64,000 nucleotides of DNA from Erinaceus europaeus. Taxonomy: Eukaryota; Chordata; Mammalia; Eulipotyphla; Erinaceidae. A model generated the notes under the pieces. That model saw only the letters and a list, made by a program, of their open reading frames with translations, was not told the origin of the DNA and searched no databases. Both the position numbers and the translations under genes were made by a program. Positions 1-11,129 of this stretch are shown one piece after another. The stretch is from NCBI RefSeq assembly GCF_950295315.1, contig NC_080164.1, positions 109,202,447 to 109,266,446 on the forward strand, written 5' to 3'. The first letter of the stretch is position 1, and each line of letters opens with the position of its first letter.

Positions 1-560
1 TGACCCTGCAATTCCTCTCCTGAAGATACATATCCTAAGAAAACAAATACACCCATACAAAAAGATCTGTGTATACCCATGTTAATAGCAGCACAATTTG
101 TAACAGTCAAAACCTGAAAACAACCTAGGTGCCCAAGAACAGATCAAGTAGCTGAGAAAGTTGTGGTCTAGATACTCAGTAGAATATGACTCAGCTATTA
201 AGTGAATTCACATTCACCTAATCTTGGATGGAGCTTCAAAGAGTTCTATGATATGAGATCAGCCAGAAAGAGAAGGATAAATATGAGATGATCCTACTCA
301 TAGACAGGAGTTGAGAAATAAGAACATAGGGGAAAAACACAAAGCAGAACTTGGACTGGGTTTGTTGTATTGCACCAAAGTAAAGGGTTGGAGGTTGGGG
401 TGTTCAGGTCCTGGAACATGATGGTGGAGGAGGACCTAGGTGGGAGGTTAGCGTGTTATGTGGAAAACTGAGAAATGTTACACATGTACAAACTACAGTA
501 TTTTACTGTTGACTATAAACCATTAATCTCCTCAATAAAGAAAAAAAGAAAAAAAACAGA
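1..560 (+). mobile_element. L1 fragment, ORF2 C-terminus plus short (type II) 3'UTR
   Basis: The start matches the end of L1 ORF2: 'agcagcacaatttgtaa', then 'caacctaggtgcccaagaacag'-like sequence as in the copy near 58340-58400. The 3'UTR follows, with 'agccagaaagagaagga', 'attgcaccaaagtaaag' and an end at 'ccattaatctcctcaataaag' plus an A-rich tail. The same 3'UTR occurs at 33955-34250, 39815-40255 and 58800-59112. The window edge cuts the element, so its 5' extent is unknown. The reading frame is decayed. Confidence 0.85.
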
Positions 561-1080
561 ACAGGTGGAATACTTAGCCCTAATTTGTTTCAACTAACAG
601 ATTTCCTCAAAAGTTTATTTGACTGTGTCAGCGAGATAACAGAAGCCAAAAAATGGTTGATTATGCTCTCATTCAAGCAGAAATGACTAATAGTTTATCA
701 CCTGGCTACAGGGTTTCTTTTCCTTATACAAAAGTTTCCCATAGCTTTGTACAAAATGCTGCAGGTTCATAAATGACCACTTCCACCATGCATCTGCATG
801 CAGGGAATTTATCATTTTGAGAATAGATGTATGCAGTTTTCTGAAAGGCTTCTTGTTCTTTCACAGCATTTAGGCAGAAGGAATGCCTGCCTTTGCCCAC
901 AATCAAACAAATGCAGTACTGGTTTTGAAGGATGATTATAGAGAAGATTTTAGATCATGGAGAAAGATGCTGTCTAGGCATCAACCATCAATCTAATATT
1001 TCAAAAAAAAAAAAAAAAGATTCTCATTTTAACAAGAGATGTTATTCACACAGCTTAGGCAAGGCCAGAAAATGTAACAC
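561..1080. other. No gene seen; AT-rich unique DNA
   Basis: I see no recognisable repeat or conserved ORF. Small open frames here are short and low in information. An A16-like run near 1000-1016 may be an old retroposon tail. Confidence 0.5.
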
Positions 1081-1084
1081 AGGA

Positions 1085-1283
1085 AGCACAGGTTTCACAA
1101 GTGGTGAAGCAGGTCTGCTGGTGTCTATCTTTCTCACTATCTCTTCATCCACTCTCAATTTCTCTCTGTCTTATCCAATAAAATGGAAAAAGTGGATACC
1201 AGGAGCATTGGATTCATAGTGCCAGCACTTAGCCTCAGAGATAACCTTGGAGGAAAAATCAGTCAATCAATCAATCAATCATC
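1085..1283 (+). mobile_element. tRNA-derived SINE, 5'-truncated, with (ATCA)n tail
   Basis: The SINE body 'cacaagtggtgaagcagg' and 'ctggtgtctatctttctc' is followed by the pyrimidine-rich stretch and the 3' module 'aggagcattggattcatag... ataaccttggagg'. It ends in a (ATCA)n simple repeat (about 1258-1283). The tRNA-like head is missing or very diverged. Confidence 0.75.
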
Positions 1284-1444
1284 AATAAAATGTCTTGTCT
1301 TCACTGTAATTCATATAATGAATTGTAATTCTATAAAAATAGTGAGTATTTATGTATAGACCCTAAGATACTGTCTTATGTTTAAAAAAAAGTGTGGGAG
1401 TAGAGTTATTATTCTTTTTCATGTTCATGCCTACTAATTAATGA

Positions 1445-1578
1445 ATCAATTTATTTATATTGCCACCAGAGTTCTGGGGCTTGGTGCCTGCACAACATAT
1501 CTGCTACTTCAGGTGTGTGTGTGTGTGTGTTTTCTGTTTTTTGATAGAGAGAATTTTGAGGAAGGAGTATGAGGGAGG

Positions 1579-1641
<63 letters not shown>

Positions 1642-1770
1642 CAATAGCATTGCTTCACCACTTGTGAAGCTTCCCCACCTGCAGCTGAAGAATGAGGAGG
1701 CTTAAACCCTGGTCCTTGTGCATGGTAGCATGTACTCTCTATTGGGTGTTCCACTGCCAGGCCTGCCTTT
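1445..1770 (-). mobile_element. tRNA-derived SINE, minus strand, with internal dinucleotide expansions
   Basis: Read on the minus strand it has the SINE head, the 'cacctgcag'-type motif and the 'cttcaccacttgtgaag' core, ending in the 'ggcttggtgcctgcac' module. The purine-rich body has been replaced or expanded by an AC array at about 1583-1640. A TG run lies at about 1515-1531. Confidence 0.75.
1583..1640. repeat. (AC)n microsatellite
   Basis: Uninterrupted CA/AC repeat of about 29 units inside the minus-strand SINE. It grew out of the SINE body rather than the tail. Open frames across it (poly-Thr-His or poly-Cys-Val) are artefacts. Confidence 0.97.
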
Positions 1771-1775
1771 TAGAG

Positions 1776-2850
1776 TGTGATAAAATAATAATAATAAAAA
1801 CCTCCCTAGCTTAACCTATCTCTTCTAATCTGTTCAATTTGCCTGAAGTGAAATAGAAGTTAAAATGAGCAAAAATGTTGCTTCCATTTCCTCCTTTCTA
1901 TACAAATGAACAAACTGGTCTCACACATATTAGGGTCACAAATTGAAAATTGAAATATTAATAAAAGAAGACAAGCAAATGTCACTATGAAAGGGTGAAA
2001 AGGTAGGAAATGTGTCATCTTCCAAGGAAAAGAAAATCAAAATAGATAAGAAAAAAAAATGACTGTTAGGACAAAAGCAATAAGCATGAAGCCTAGGTAT
2101 AAAAATGTTTAATGCCTGGACTACGCAGCTAGTCCATTCATATGCCTCTAGGACAGAAATGTGAAGATTGAGCTAGGCTTTTCAGCATATAAAGTAATAC
2201 CCACATTTTGGTTTGTTTTGAAAGTTCCTGGAGTCCATTTATTCTTCAAGAAAGTAATAAAATATGGTGGTAGCAGACTCCACATTCAGTGTTTTCCAAA
2301 TATTTTAGTGCTACCTATTCAGTTAACTAAGTGGCTTTATTTTCTTTAAAGACAAAGAAAGTAGTTATTCCAGAAAATCAAATCAGCTCTTCTTCCCAGT
2401 GCACCCAGTGACCATTCTAGTGCATTAATGGTGCCCTCCTAGGGTCAGTTTAGGTTAAATTAGGAGCTCTTATGCAGTCTCTGAGTGATGACTGGGTCAC
2501 AAAGTCTAGAAATGTCTTAAGATCTGTAGGCTTCATATTGAATTTTGATTCTACCATCTTGGTGGCTGACTGTTTGGAGGTTTATCATTTCTACAGCATT
2601 CCCTGCTGAGTACAATACCTTGGACTCAGGAAACATGTCCTGAGCAGAGTCTTGGGGCAAACATTCAATAAAGTCTAACTCCAAAGAGAAAGTAACAATT
2701 TGCACCGACAAAGCACTTAGTCAGAAAAGGACTTTTTTCAGATGTCATTATAATCACTGAAACATGCCATTCTAGCTATAAAAGTCAAGGGTGCTTTACA
2801 ATTAACACAATATCCATCACTTTCTGTGTATTGTAAGCCCTTTGGATGTG
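1776..2850. other. No gene seen; AT-rich unique DNA
   Basis: Low-complexity AT-rich sequence with no SINE core, L1 motif or convincing coding pattern. Open frames at 2161-2349 (+) and 2517-2711 (-) are about 60 codons and resemble nothing I know. Confidence 0.5.
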
Positions 2851-2853
2851 TGA

Positions 2854-2855
<2 letters not shown>

Positions 2856-2906
<51 letters not shown>
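2856..2906. repeat. (GA)n microsatellite
   Basis: Pure GA repeat of about 25 units. Confidence 0.97.
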
Positions 2907-2908
<2 letters not shown>

Positions 2909-3034
2909 TTACACAATGCTAGAGACTTTAGACGGATCTTACAGAATGATGTCCCTTGGGTACCTTGAAATTGTACTACCTAAAGGCTGACCCATTCAAA
3001 AGCTGCCATTTTGTTGCCAACATTCTTTTGTATG

Positions 3035-3515
3035 TGTGTTTTAATTTTTTATAAGTGATTTAATGTTGACTTACAAAACTACAAGACAACAGGGGTACCA
3101 CTTCACACCATCCCCACCACCAGAGTTTTGGATCCCTATTCTCTCCATTAGAAGTTATAGCAGTTCTCCCAAGGTTGTATAGATATGGGTTAACTATTAT
3201 TTCTTCAACTATATGCTATATTTGTATATATTTTCCTCTTTTTCCCTCTATCTTCCATCTTCATCTTTCCAAGTCACACCTCCAAATGTCTTTTTTTCCC
3301 TCCTTTATTTTCAGGTCCTGATGGAGTTGGAGTTTAGAGCCCTCTGATAATCTTCCCACTATCACTTCTCTCACATTGGGATTTTGAACCAAAATTCTTT
3401 ATGGGGTGCAGAATGAGGGAGTTCTGGATTTTGTGATCTGGGCATTAGCAGGTTGATCCATACCCCCAGCCTGTTTTTTGTCTTTCCCTACTGGGGTGGT
3501 TGCCAACATCCATTA
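3035..3515 (-). mobile_element. L1 3'UTR remnant (type I-like), minus strand, old
   Basis: The reverse complement resembles the end of the type I 3'UTR. 'aggggtaccacttcacacc' corresponds to the 'gtggagttgtacccctc' region, and 'atccatacccccagcctg... tccctactgggg' to the 'ctagggaaagagagaggcag... gggagtatgga' region. It is strongly diverged from the copies at 33050-33440 and 59700-60055. Confidence 0.65.
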
Positions 3516-3851
3516 AAGCAAAAAGACCCCTAAAAGAAAATACCGTGTAGAGCAGTTGAAATTGCATGGCCTAGCCTAAGTAGTAGAATCGATCTCAATT
3601 CTCACATTAAAGATGAAAGCTGCATCAAGGAGAAAGCACTGAATTCATTTCACCCATCAACAATGGAACGAAAATGTAAGAATAGGTTTTACTGGTTCTA
3701 CTTTAATTGCACATGCAACCTTTAAGCCTAATGATCAGACAAATAAATAGGAAGTTAGTTTTCTTTGCTTTTTTAATACTATAATTTCATAGGAGAAATA
3801 TTCATTATTTTTATTTTTTCTTGCATTTTCTCCATCTTTTCCTTTCTATTA

Positions 3852-4027
3852 TTCTTGATAGGACAGAAAGATATTGAGGAGGGGAGGGGAGAGAGACAGA
3901 GACACCTGTAGATCTACTTCTCCATTCGTGAAGCTTTGTCCCTGCAGGTGGGGAGCAGGGGCTTGAATGTGGGCCTTTGCACATTATACTAATGTTCCCT
4001 TAATCAGGTTCACCACCGCCTAGCCCC
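3852..4027 (-). mobile_element. tRNA-derived SINE, minus strand
   Basis: Contains 'gataggacagaaag', 'gagacagagacacctgtag', 'ctgcaggtggggagcaggggcttgaa' (split B-box region) and ends 'caccaccgcctagcccc'. This is the reverse complement of the SINE head and body, and it is diverged. Confidence 0.8.
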
Positions 4028-5060
4028 CTGATTTTTCTTTTTTATGTTAGCTCTTATTATAAATATGTGTGTTCTTGTGCATACATGGCTTCTTTTCTTT
4101 CTTTCTTTCTTTCTTTTAATTGGGAGTGTAGTTTCATACCCACAGCTTACATCAAGAGTCTCTGGGTCTCCATTAGTTGTTTTTCTAAAGGGATATTATT
4201 CATTGTTAATTTGTGATCTTATAGAAAGAGGCAATTATTAGTTTCCCATATGGCAGAAGGAGTAAAATAATCCCCAGAATTCTTTACATGTGTGTATCTT
4301 GAAGATGCAGAATAAGGAGTTTAAAGCCAGAAGAGTCTTCAGGCATTAGCCATTTCTTTTACTCAAGGTAGTGAAGAGACTCATACAATACTATACAGCT
4401 TGGCATTTTCAAGAGACAAGACACCTGCTCTTTATCACTCTCATGTAACTCTATGTGAAATAAATACATCTTTAAAACAATCATTCAGATGAAGAAAACA
4501 CTGTTGCCAGAGTGTCTTTCTATCTCTCTATCTCTAACTCTATCTTGGAAAAAAAAACTATTTTTATTGCTTTTATTTGCTTAGTTTAAAAAATGCAAGA
4601 AATGTTTTCCAGAATACAAATACCTAGATCAAACTCTATAAAAATGCCACAGAATTTATATGGGCATTATCATTGGAAGTCTGGATTACACAACAAATTG
4701 TTATCACAATTTCAGTATTAGAACATAAGTAATAAGCAATTCCAATGACATAACTCAAAGGAACTCTGAGTTGTTAATAGTAATAAATTTTGTTCTAGCA
4801 AAATTCTAAAATTAGTTCTGATACCATTATTACATATAAATTATTCCATGTAACACAGAGATTGATTGGATTTGTATGTGAGGAATTGCTTCAGACACAG
4901 ACATATGAAATTTATTTTTATAAAATATATTTAAGTTATACAATATGTATAATTATATATAATAGGTACATGAGACCTGGAATGCACAGCATACAGCATA
5001 ACATATATAATGTAAACTATATACTATATAGAGTTATATAATGACACCAGAGCAAAGTTT
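4028..5060. other. No gene seen; AT-rich unique DNA
   Basis: Contains a short (TTTC)n near 4092-4118 and AT-rich runs at 4915-5040. No conserved ORF or repeat family was recognised. Confidence 0.5.
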
Positions 5061-5064
5061 CATG

Positions 5065-5215
5065 GCCAAAGCTATGGAGATAGCATAGTGATTATTCAAA
5101 AATGGTGCTTATTCCTGTGCTTTTAAGGTCTCAGCTTCAATCCTAAGCACCACCTTTAGCTAGAGCCAAGCAGTACTCCAGTACTCTGGTAATAAGCCAA
5201 GAAACAAATAAAAAC
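5065..5215 (+). mobile_element. Second SINE family (tRNA-derived, 'gagatagcatagtg' type)
   Basis: The head 'ctatggagatagcatagtg' and the B-box-like 'ctcagcttcaatcctaagcac' are followed by 'ccaagcagtactccagtactctgg'. This matches the better preserved copy at 49143-49310. It is distinct from the abundant SINE, which carries the 'CTGCAGG' core. Confidence 0.6.
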
Positions 5216-5650
5216 AGTAAAAGTTGAAATGCTAGACAGGTATTAACTAGGGTTGATTAGTGCAATGATGAGCAGATGTGTCAGCTCTCACCTTAAGGAA
5301 AGTCTGATTGATGATGATACTGTAATTCAAATGGAAATGCTACTTTTAGCATGTTTTATCTCCTAATCTTGCAAGCAGCAAATCAGAGATTACCAATTAT
5401 CTCAACAGAGTGTTCCTTCCATTCCTAGTTCTCTATTCATGACTTGATCACACTCATTTATAACTACCTTGGTCACTTGCCAGGGCTTCCCTATTTCATC
5501 CAGTGCTACCCTCCTTTATCCAACACCAACACTAGCCACTTGAGAGAAATTCAACTCTGCAGTCTGGTGTGGAATGCCCTTCAAAAGGTGAAACAATTCT
5601 TCCAGGACTCTAAATCCAGCCACTCTTACAGCGAGGTCCTAGCACAGAAA
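5216..5650. other. No gene seen; unique DNA
   Basis: A 90-codon open frame (5444-5716, +) runs from here into the next SINE. It has no recognisable domain and its end is SINE-derived, so I treat it as chance. Confidence 0.45.
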
Positions 5651-5654
5651 GTCT

Positions 5655-5949
5655 TACACAGGGAGGCCAAATGGTGGCACACTGGGGTGAAGACATATAC
5701 TACCATGCACAGGTAACCAGGTTTGAGCATCCACATCCCACATGCAGGAGGAAAGCTTCAGGAGCAATGAAACAGATCTTCAGGTGGCTCTCTTTCTCCG
5801 TCTCTGTCTGTCCTTTCTCTCTCAAATTCTTTCTGTTCTATCAATATAACAGAAAGAAGGAGAAAAAAAGAAGAAAGAAAAATGGCCAAAAATGGCCACT
5901 TGGTAGCAGTGGATTTGTAGTGTTGGCACAAGCCTCAGCAATAACCCTG

Positions 5950-5957
<8 letters not shown>
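5655..5957 (+). mobile_element. tRNA-derived SINE with 3' module
   Basis: The head 'aaatggtggcacactggggtgaa' and B-box-like 'gtttgagcatccacatccc' lead to the 'catgcaggaggaaagc' core and a pyrimidine body. The 3' module is 'tagcagtggatttgtagtg... cagcaataaccctgatgg'. Its tail seeds the purine microsatellite block immediately downstream. Confidence 0.8.
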
Positions 5958-5999
<42 letters not shown>

Positions 6000-6194
6000 A
6001 AGAAGAAGAAGAAGAAGAAGAAGAAGAAGAAGAAGAAGAAGAAGAAGAAGAAGAAAAAGAAGAAGAAGATGATGATGATGAAGGAGAAAAAAAGAAGGAA
6101 AAGAAGAAGAAGAAGAAGAAGAAGAAGAAGAAGAAGAAGAAGAAGAAGAAGAAGGAAGGAGGGAAAAGGGGGGAGGAAAGGAAAACAAAGAAAG

Positions 6195-6237
<43 letters not shown>
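5956..6237. repeat. Compound homopurine microsatellite: (GA)n-(AAG)n-(GA)n
   Basis: A (GA)n run at about 5956-5995 is followed by a long (AAG)n at about 5998-6153, broken by a short GATGATGATG patch near 6069 and G-rich purine patches. A second (GA)n lies at about 6199-6236. The + strand is almost entirely purine. Long open frames (poly-Arg/Lys/Glu on +, poly-Ser/Leu/Phe on -) are artefacts. Confidence 0.97.
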
Positions 6238-6239
<2 letters not shown>

Positions 6240-6729
6240 AGCCTACAACCTTCCATGGCTCCTTGCTTTCTGAAAGTGCAGTTCTAATGAGATCCACCTT
6301 GGCTATCTAAACTGAGTTTGTTCTAAATAAACTGGGATTGTTCTTATTGCATAATAAAATAATCACATGGGGTTTGAAAACATGAAAAAGTAAAGAATCC
6401 TGTCAAATTCAAAGGCCTTTATAAGTTAAGTGGGAAAAAGCATTTATATGTCTTAGGAGTTTAAATAAAATTTAAACCCAGTCATGTCATGTTAAACTGT
6501 GGGATAATTCAATAACTAGCATAATTAATCAGAGAAACACATCACACAAGTCCTTCTACTTTAAAGAGTTATGTTAAAGATTATTTCTAGGCCTCAAAAT
6601 ATTTCATAGTAATCCTGAACAAAAGTCTATTAATATCTTTGTTATGTATTCAAAAATTGCTTGGGATTACTTTATTATTACTTTCATGGGTAAGATGCTT
6701 TCAAGTCTATAAAGATTTTAAACTAATAA
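6238..6729. other. No gene seen; unique DNA
   Basis: AT-rich, with no recognisable repeat. Confidence 0.5.
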
Positions 6730-7950
6730 AAAGTTCAGATCAAAACAGAGCCAAGATGTCAACTTGAGAGCAGCAGCTGCTGTGAGCTCCAAGAAGCAGC
6801 AGTTTGCAACCTGGGATTCTCTGGATAGGGTAGGATACTGGGCTGTCGGTAGGAGGGCGAACACAGGTTGGCCAGGGTGGCACAATAACAGAGTCCCATA
6901 ACTCACATTTGGGCTGACAAACGGAGGCCAAGGGGATAAAGAAAGGAAATCATTAGATTATTTCTGAGATCACCCCTCCCCCCATGCCAGAACCAGCCCC
7001 CAGGGGCTGGACAACCCCTTCTAGCAGGCTTCTCCCTGAGCTGTTTTCTTTACCAAGATTCCTGGTACACCAGGAGTGTCATTCCAAGCCTTTTACTTTT
7101 TGTTTAAAATTCTCTATCTCTTTTTTTTTTAGGTGTCGGGAGCTCTTTTTGAGTGACAAAATATCTAACCAATCAGAGCCTCATCCCTGCCTGAGAAAGA
7201 CTACATGGAGGGTCTTCTTTCTTTCTTTCTTTCTTTTTTTTGATACTTCTTACAATTGGCTGTCTTTGCTCAGGCTGCTTGCTGCCAATACAGAGAGATC
7301 CAAGCTGCAGACTGACTGTTAGGGTTTTTATTCTATGTTATTTTATTATTACTATTATTATATACATGTGTCCTTTTCCCTCCTCCTTCTTCAGGTTGAC
7401 CAAAATTAGCTGTTGTTTTTTCTGTTGCTAGGAGACTAGGTGTCCTATCCATTGTGAGAGAAACTTGTTTCTCCCTCTTCTCTCCACTGTCCTTTTCCCT
7501 CCTCCTAACTAATGAAAAAAAATTCTTTCACTCCTCTTTTTTTAAAAAAAATTCTTTTCTTCCTTTCTCCTTCTTTTGCTTTCTGAATTCACTGATAAAC
7601 GTGAATTATTTGGGGGAAGAAATCTGACACAGACTGGACTGTGTGTGTGTGTTTGTGTCTCTTTTCTACTTCCCTTTCTCCTTTTTCTATTCATAGAATT
7701 TAGAGTGGACAGTAGATTTGCATAACTGTCTATTCTTGATTTCGCTTTTTACCTTTCTCGTTATTTTTATTTTGGACTTGGTTGCTATTTTTTCTTGGAC
7801 TGGAGGTGTTGTTTGACTAACTGGTATTGGCTGAACTGCATCAATCCTTGCTTCAGTTACTATTGTTGTAATTTCTGATGTTGGTGACTACATTTGTCAT
7901 AAAAGTATTTAGTATAGTGTGGCTTGTACCCAAAACAAAACAAATGAAGA
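6730..7950 (+). mobile_element. Type I L1 5'UTR
   Basis: Opens with 'cagagccaagatgtcaac', like the start of L1-A (11584), followed by 'agcagctgctgtgagctcc'. Shared landmarks with L1-A include 'ttaccaagattcctgg', 'caggttgaccaaaattagct', 'gaattcactgataaacg', 'tttagagtggacagtag' and 'acatttgtcataaaagtattta'. This region would have held the internal Pol II promoter. It runs directly into the ORF1 remnant. Confidence 0.85.
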
Positions 7951-8945
7951 ATGACAGAGCAGAAAAATAAAAAACACATCAATTAAAAAAAAAAAAGGTT
8001 AAATCGAGAGCAAATAAAGCTGCTACCACAGTGAATCAGGACAGGAGCCCAGAAGAAACTCCAAATCAATCAGAAGTAACCATAGATAAGAAAAGTATGC
8101 AAGCAATAATAAACCTAATAATCACAGAAATGAAGACAACTATGGAGGGAAGGGCTATAAGAATTAGGGAAAAAAACAGATGAGACCCTCAAAGAAAATA
8201 CAAGCTACCTCAAGGTAATTAGAGAAATGAAAGCTGAAATAGCTGAGGTAAAAGGCCAATTAGCAGAACAAGCTAATACTATAACTGAACTGAAGAAAGA
8301 AGCTGAAGGAAGGGAAAGCAGGCTAACAGAAGTCGAAAACAGAATTAGCCAGACAGAGAATGAGCTAGAGAAAACTGAGAAAGAGGTAAAAGAGCTCAAA
8401 AAGAGACTGAGACAATGAAAAAAACAGGTTCATATGGGATGATCTCAAAAGAAGTAACATTTGTATAATTAGCCTACCAGAGGAATAAAGAGACGATGGG
8501 AAGTAAACATTCTAGAGGATATAATGGAAGAAAACTTCCCAGACCCAAATAACAAAAAGGACATTAAGATTCAAGATGCCCAGAGAGTCTCAAACAGAAT
8601 CAAGCCAGACCTGAAGACACCAAGACACATCAGAGTTACAATGAAAAGAAGTAAGGATAAACAAAGCATCCTAAAGGCTGCAAGAGAAAAACAAAAAGAC
8701 ACATAGAGGGGAAAACCCATAAGAATATCAGCAGACTTCTCCACTCAAACTCTAAAAGCCAGAAGAGAATGGCAAGATATCTATCATGCCATGAATGAAA
8801 AAGGGTTTCAGCCAAGGATAATATATCCTGCTAGACTTTCATTCAAACTAGATGGAGTCATCAAAACTTCTCAGACAAACAACAGTTAAGGAGGCAACCA
8901 TCATTAATCCTGCCCTGAAAGAGGTACTAAAAGACCTCTTATAAA
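7950..8945 (+). pseudogene. L1 ORF1 remnant (RNA-binding protein)
   Basis: ORF1 encodes the L1 nucleic-acid chaperone, a coiled coil followed by RRM and C-terminal domains. Here the coiled coil is visible at 8227-8418 (ELKKEAEGRESRLTEVENR, heptad-like, Lys/Glu-rich). The RRM region is in another frame at 8524-8706 (KDIKIQDAQRVSNRIKPDL). The C-terminal part continues to about 8943, with 'aatgaaaaagggtttcagcc' and 'gaggtactaaaagacctc' before the stop. At least two frame breaks and in-frame stops make it non-functional. It is followed directly by a few codons of ORF2. Confidence 0.85.
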
Positions 8946-9510
8946 CAAGAACATGACTATAATGCTTATCATATATCAGATCAAATAAAAAATTGTTGAA
9001 TAATGGCATCACAATACATTAAATCAATAATATCAATAAATGTCAATGGCTTAGACTTAGATATCCTTCTCACCTACTTCCTATTACAGTTCTCTCACTC
9101 ACTCCAAAGCTAACCTTATCAAAGCAAGGACTGCAAAGGCTGAATAAAGGCAAGAGATTGGAATTCTTTAATGATGACTCTTTAGACACTATCAGGCCAC
9201 CCCATCAGCTGGGGCCTTATTCTGAGAGTTCTGAGATTCCCGATCAGATATGATGGACCTAGACCTCAAATAAATCCCTCTCTCCATTGTTACTGGTCAT
9301 CTCTATCAGGAACAACAAAACAGACCCTTTTGTGGGCCCCCCATAGGACTTTGCCCTCAACTTGGATCAACAACAGTAGAGAATGTTCCATCCTCTGAAG
9401 GGAGGATGGACTCTGTGCAACATCTGAGGAAGATGGGTCAATATTGCGGCAGATTGGAATTTTCCTAGTCATGACCACAGAATGTGAGCTCAGATCTACA
9501 GGGATGCAGA
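8946..9510 (+). mobile_element. L1 with internal deletion: ORF2 start joined to 3'UTR module
   Basis: After ORF1 the start of ORF2 is present ('atggcatcacaatacattaaatc' region, about 9002-9050). At 'aatggcttagacttagata' (about 9045-9062) it jumps into the type I 3'UTR module seen also at 35700-36180 (minus) and 55975-56430 (+), with landmarks 'cactcactccaaagctaac', 'catcagctggggcctta' and 'agaatgtgagctcaga'. Nearly all of ORF2 is missing. 'CTTA' is shared at the junction. Confidence 0.8.
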
Positions 9511-9519
9511 GATAAAGGT

Positions 9520-9668
9520 GAGATAAGGTGGTTCAATTTCATTCTTCTGCATGTTACAACAGTTTTCCCAGCACCATTTATTGAAGAGAGCCTCCTTCTT
9601 CCATTTAATACTTTAGGCCCCCTTATTAAAGATTAGATGTCCATATGTGTGGGGTATACATTAATTTT
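9520..9668 (-). mobile_element. Inverted L1 ORF2 fragment
   Basis: The reverse complement matches L1-A at about 16925-17055: 'atggacatctaat', 'aagggggcct', 'aaatggaagaaggagg', 'aataaatggtgctggg', 'gaatgaaattgaaccac'. It sits in opposite orientation inside the 3' part of the 6.7-9.9 kb L1. Confidence 0.85.
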
Positions 9669-9870
9669 TAAAGCCAAAATAACTTCTCCATGCACTCTTC
9701 TGCACAAAATGACCCTTAGAGGCAGCAATGTGTCAATATTAAACAATATTTAACATAGGTTAAATAATTTTTGTATATAACAGCAATCGAACCCCTTTAT
9801 ACCACAGTCTTGTCAATCATTATTGAATAACTAATAAAAATTTAAAAAGGTAAAATCACAAACCAAAAAC
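9669..9870 (+). mobile_element. L1 3'UTR end, variant
   Basis: Ends with 'aacccctttataccacagtcttgtcaatcattattg... taataaaaattt', resembling the end of the type I 3'UTR and especially 41400-41455 ('gtgtcaatcattattaaatca'). Confidence 0.5.
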
Positions 9871-10380
9871 ATAAAACTAAAAAACTAGCTCAATAAACAA
9901 TTAAAATTTTTAAAAATAAAAGATGCTGTTTGAAAGGTACATTGTTAGTGTCTTTTAAAGTGTAACATTTTAATGAAGGGTAATGAATTATTGAAAGAAT
10001 TTAAATTATAAAGATATTCACTTTTCAGAAAGGAAAAAAATGATGATTTTGCTGCTGCTCATAGCCCCACCTCTGGAAGTCTCAAAAATGATGATTTTAA
10101 AGAGTTATTTGAATGTTGAAAATCCAGACAATGGTAGGAACTGGAACAGAGTTTCTTGTCAAACATGATGTTTGTAAATATTTGCCTACTATGTTGTTTA
10201 TTGATCTAATATTATGGAAGATGAGTTTTACACTTTGATGAAGTCCAACTTCTCTGTTTTTGTCTTTTGTAGCTGGAGTTTTTTTTTTTTTTTTACTATA
10301 ACTCAGTCAATCAGTTAATCATTTAGTTATTACATAAATTAAAATAGACAAACATGCAAAGTTTAAAAGAATTAAAATAC
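9871..10380. other. No gene seen; AT-rich unique DNA
   Basis: An AT-rich stretch with a T17-like run near 10279-10295. 'tgctgctgctcatagccccacctctgg' at about 10051 resembles a short piece of type II L1 5'UTR near 25515-25545, but is too short to call. Confidence 0.45.
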
Positions 10381-10384
10381 TGTT

Positions 10385-10540
10385 ACACTGCCAGGAGCAG
10401 TAGATTCATAGTGCTGGCACTGAGCTCCAGCAATCACTCTGGAGGCAAACAAAAATAAAGAAAGAAAAAAAGAAAGAAAGAAGAAAGAAAAAGGCAGGAA
10501 AAAAGGGAGGAAGTGAGAGGGAGAGAAAAAAGAGAAAATA
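10385..10540 (+). mobile_element. SINE 3'-module fragment with purine tail
   Basis: 'gccaggagcagtagattcatag... gagctccagcaatcactctggaggc' is the 3' module seen at SINE ends elsewhere, for example 31655-31700. It is followed by an (AAAG)n-rich tail. Confidence 0.7.
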
Positions 10541-10615
10541 CAAAGAGAAACCATAATTAGTATCACTCCTCACCTGCTAGGACTACAATAATAATAACAA
10601 TATAGGGAGAAATCA

Positions 10616-11110
10616 TGCTATTAATGATATGACAAAATTGAAACCCTTGTACAAATTTCTGGTGACAATGAAAAAAATAATATATTTCTCCATAAGGGAA
10701 AAAAACATTTTGGTGTGCTTCCAAATTTCATAATTGCAATGATTAATTCCACACCTAGGTACATAGCCACAAGAAATGAAAAATATGGCCCCACAAAATA
10801 GGGACTAGGTGGTTAGCGTGTGCTGTGAAGCAGTGCTATAGGTTTCTCTCTTTCTCCATGTGTCTCTCCCTTTCCCCTCTCAATTTCACTCTGTTCTATC
10901 AAAATAAATACATATCAACCTGTTTATACAAAATTTCACAACACCACTATATATAATGCTACAAAAGTAAAAACACCAAATGTTCTTTGACTAGTCACAG
11001 TGGTACTTCCACACAATAGTATTTAGCAACCAAAAGGAATGACATACAGGTAGTTTGTACTTGATTAAGTGGAGCATGAATTTTGACAGCAATTTTAAGA
11101 AAGAGTTGTC
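10616..11110 (+). mobile_element. Ancient L1 ORF2/3' end, interrupted by a SINE
   Basis: 'attccacacctaggtacatagcc' and 'acaatagtatttagcaaccaaaaggaatgacatacagg' resemble the end of mammalian L1 ORF2 and are much more diverged than the other L1s here. A SINE fragment splits it at about 10796-10916. Confidence 0.5.
10796..10916 (+). mobile_element. SINE fragment
   Basis: 'ggactaggtggttagcg', 'gtgaagcagtgctataggtttctctc', a pyrimidine body and 'ctctgttctatcaaaataaata'. It has an internal deletion of the B-box region. Confidence 0.7.
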
Positions 11111-11129
11111 AGTCAAAAAAAAAAAACCT

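Noticed and set aside
1451..1754. Cys-Val and Thr-His repeat frames
   Set aside because: Produced by TG/AC dinucleotide repeats within a SINE.
5671..6297. Long open frames of poly-Arg/Lys/Glu or poly-Ser/Leu/Phe
   Set aside because: They are translations of the GA/AAG microsatellite; the same DNA is open in several frames with only low-complexity output.
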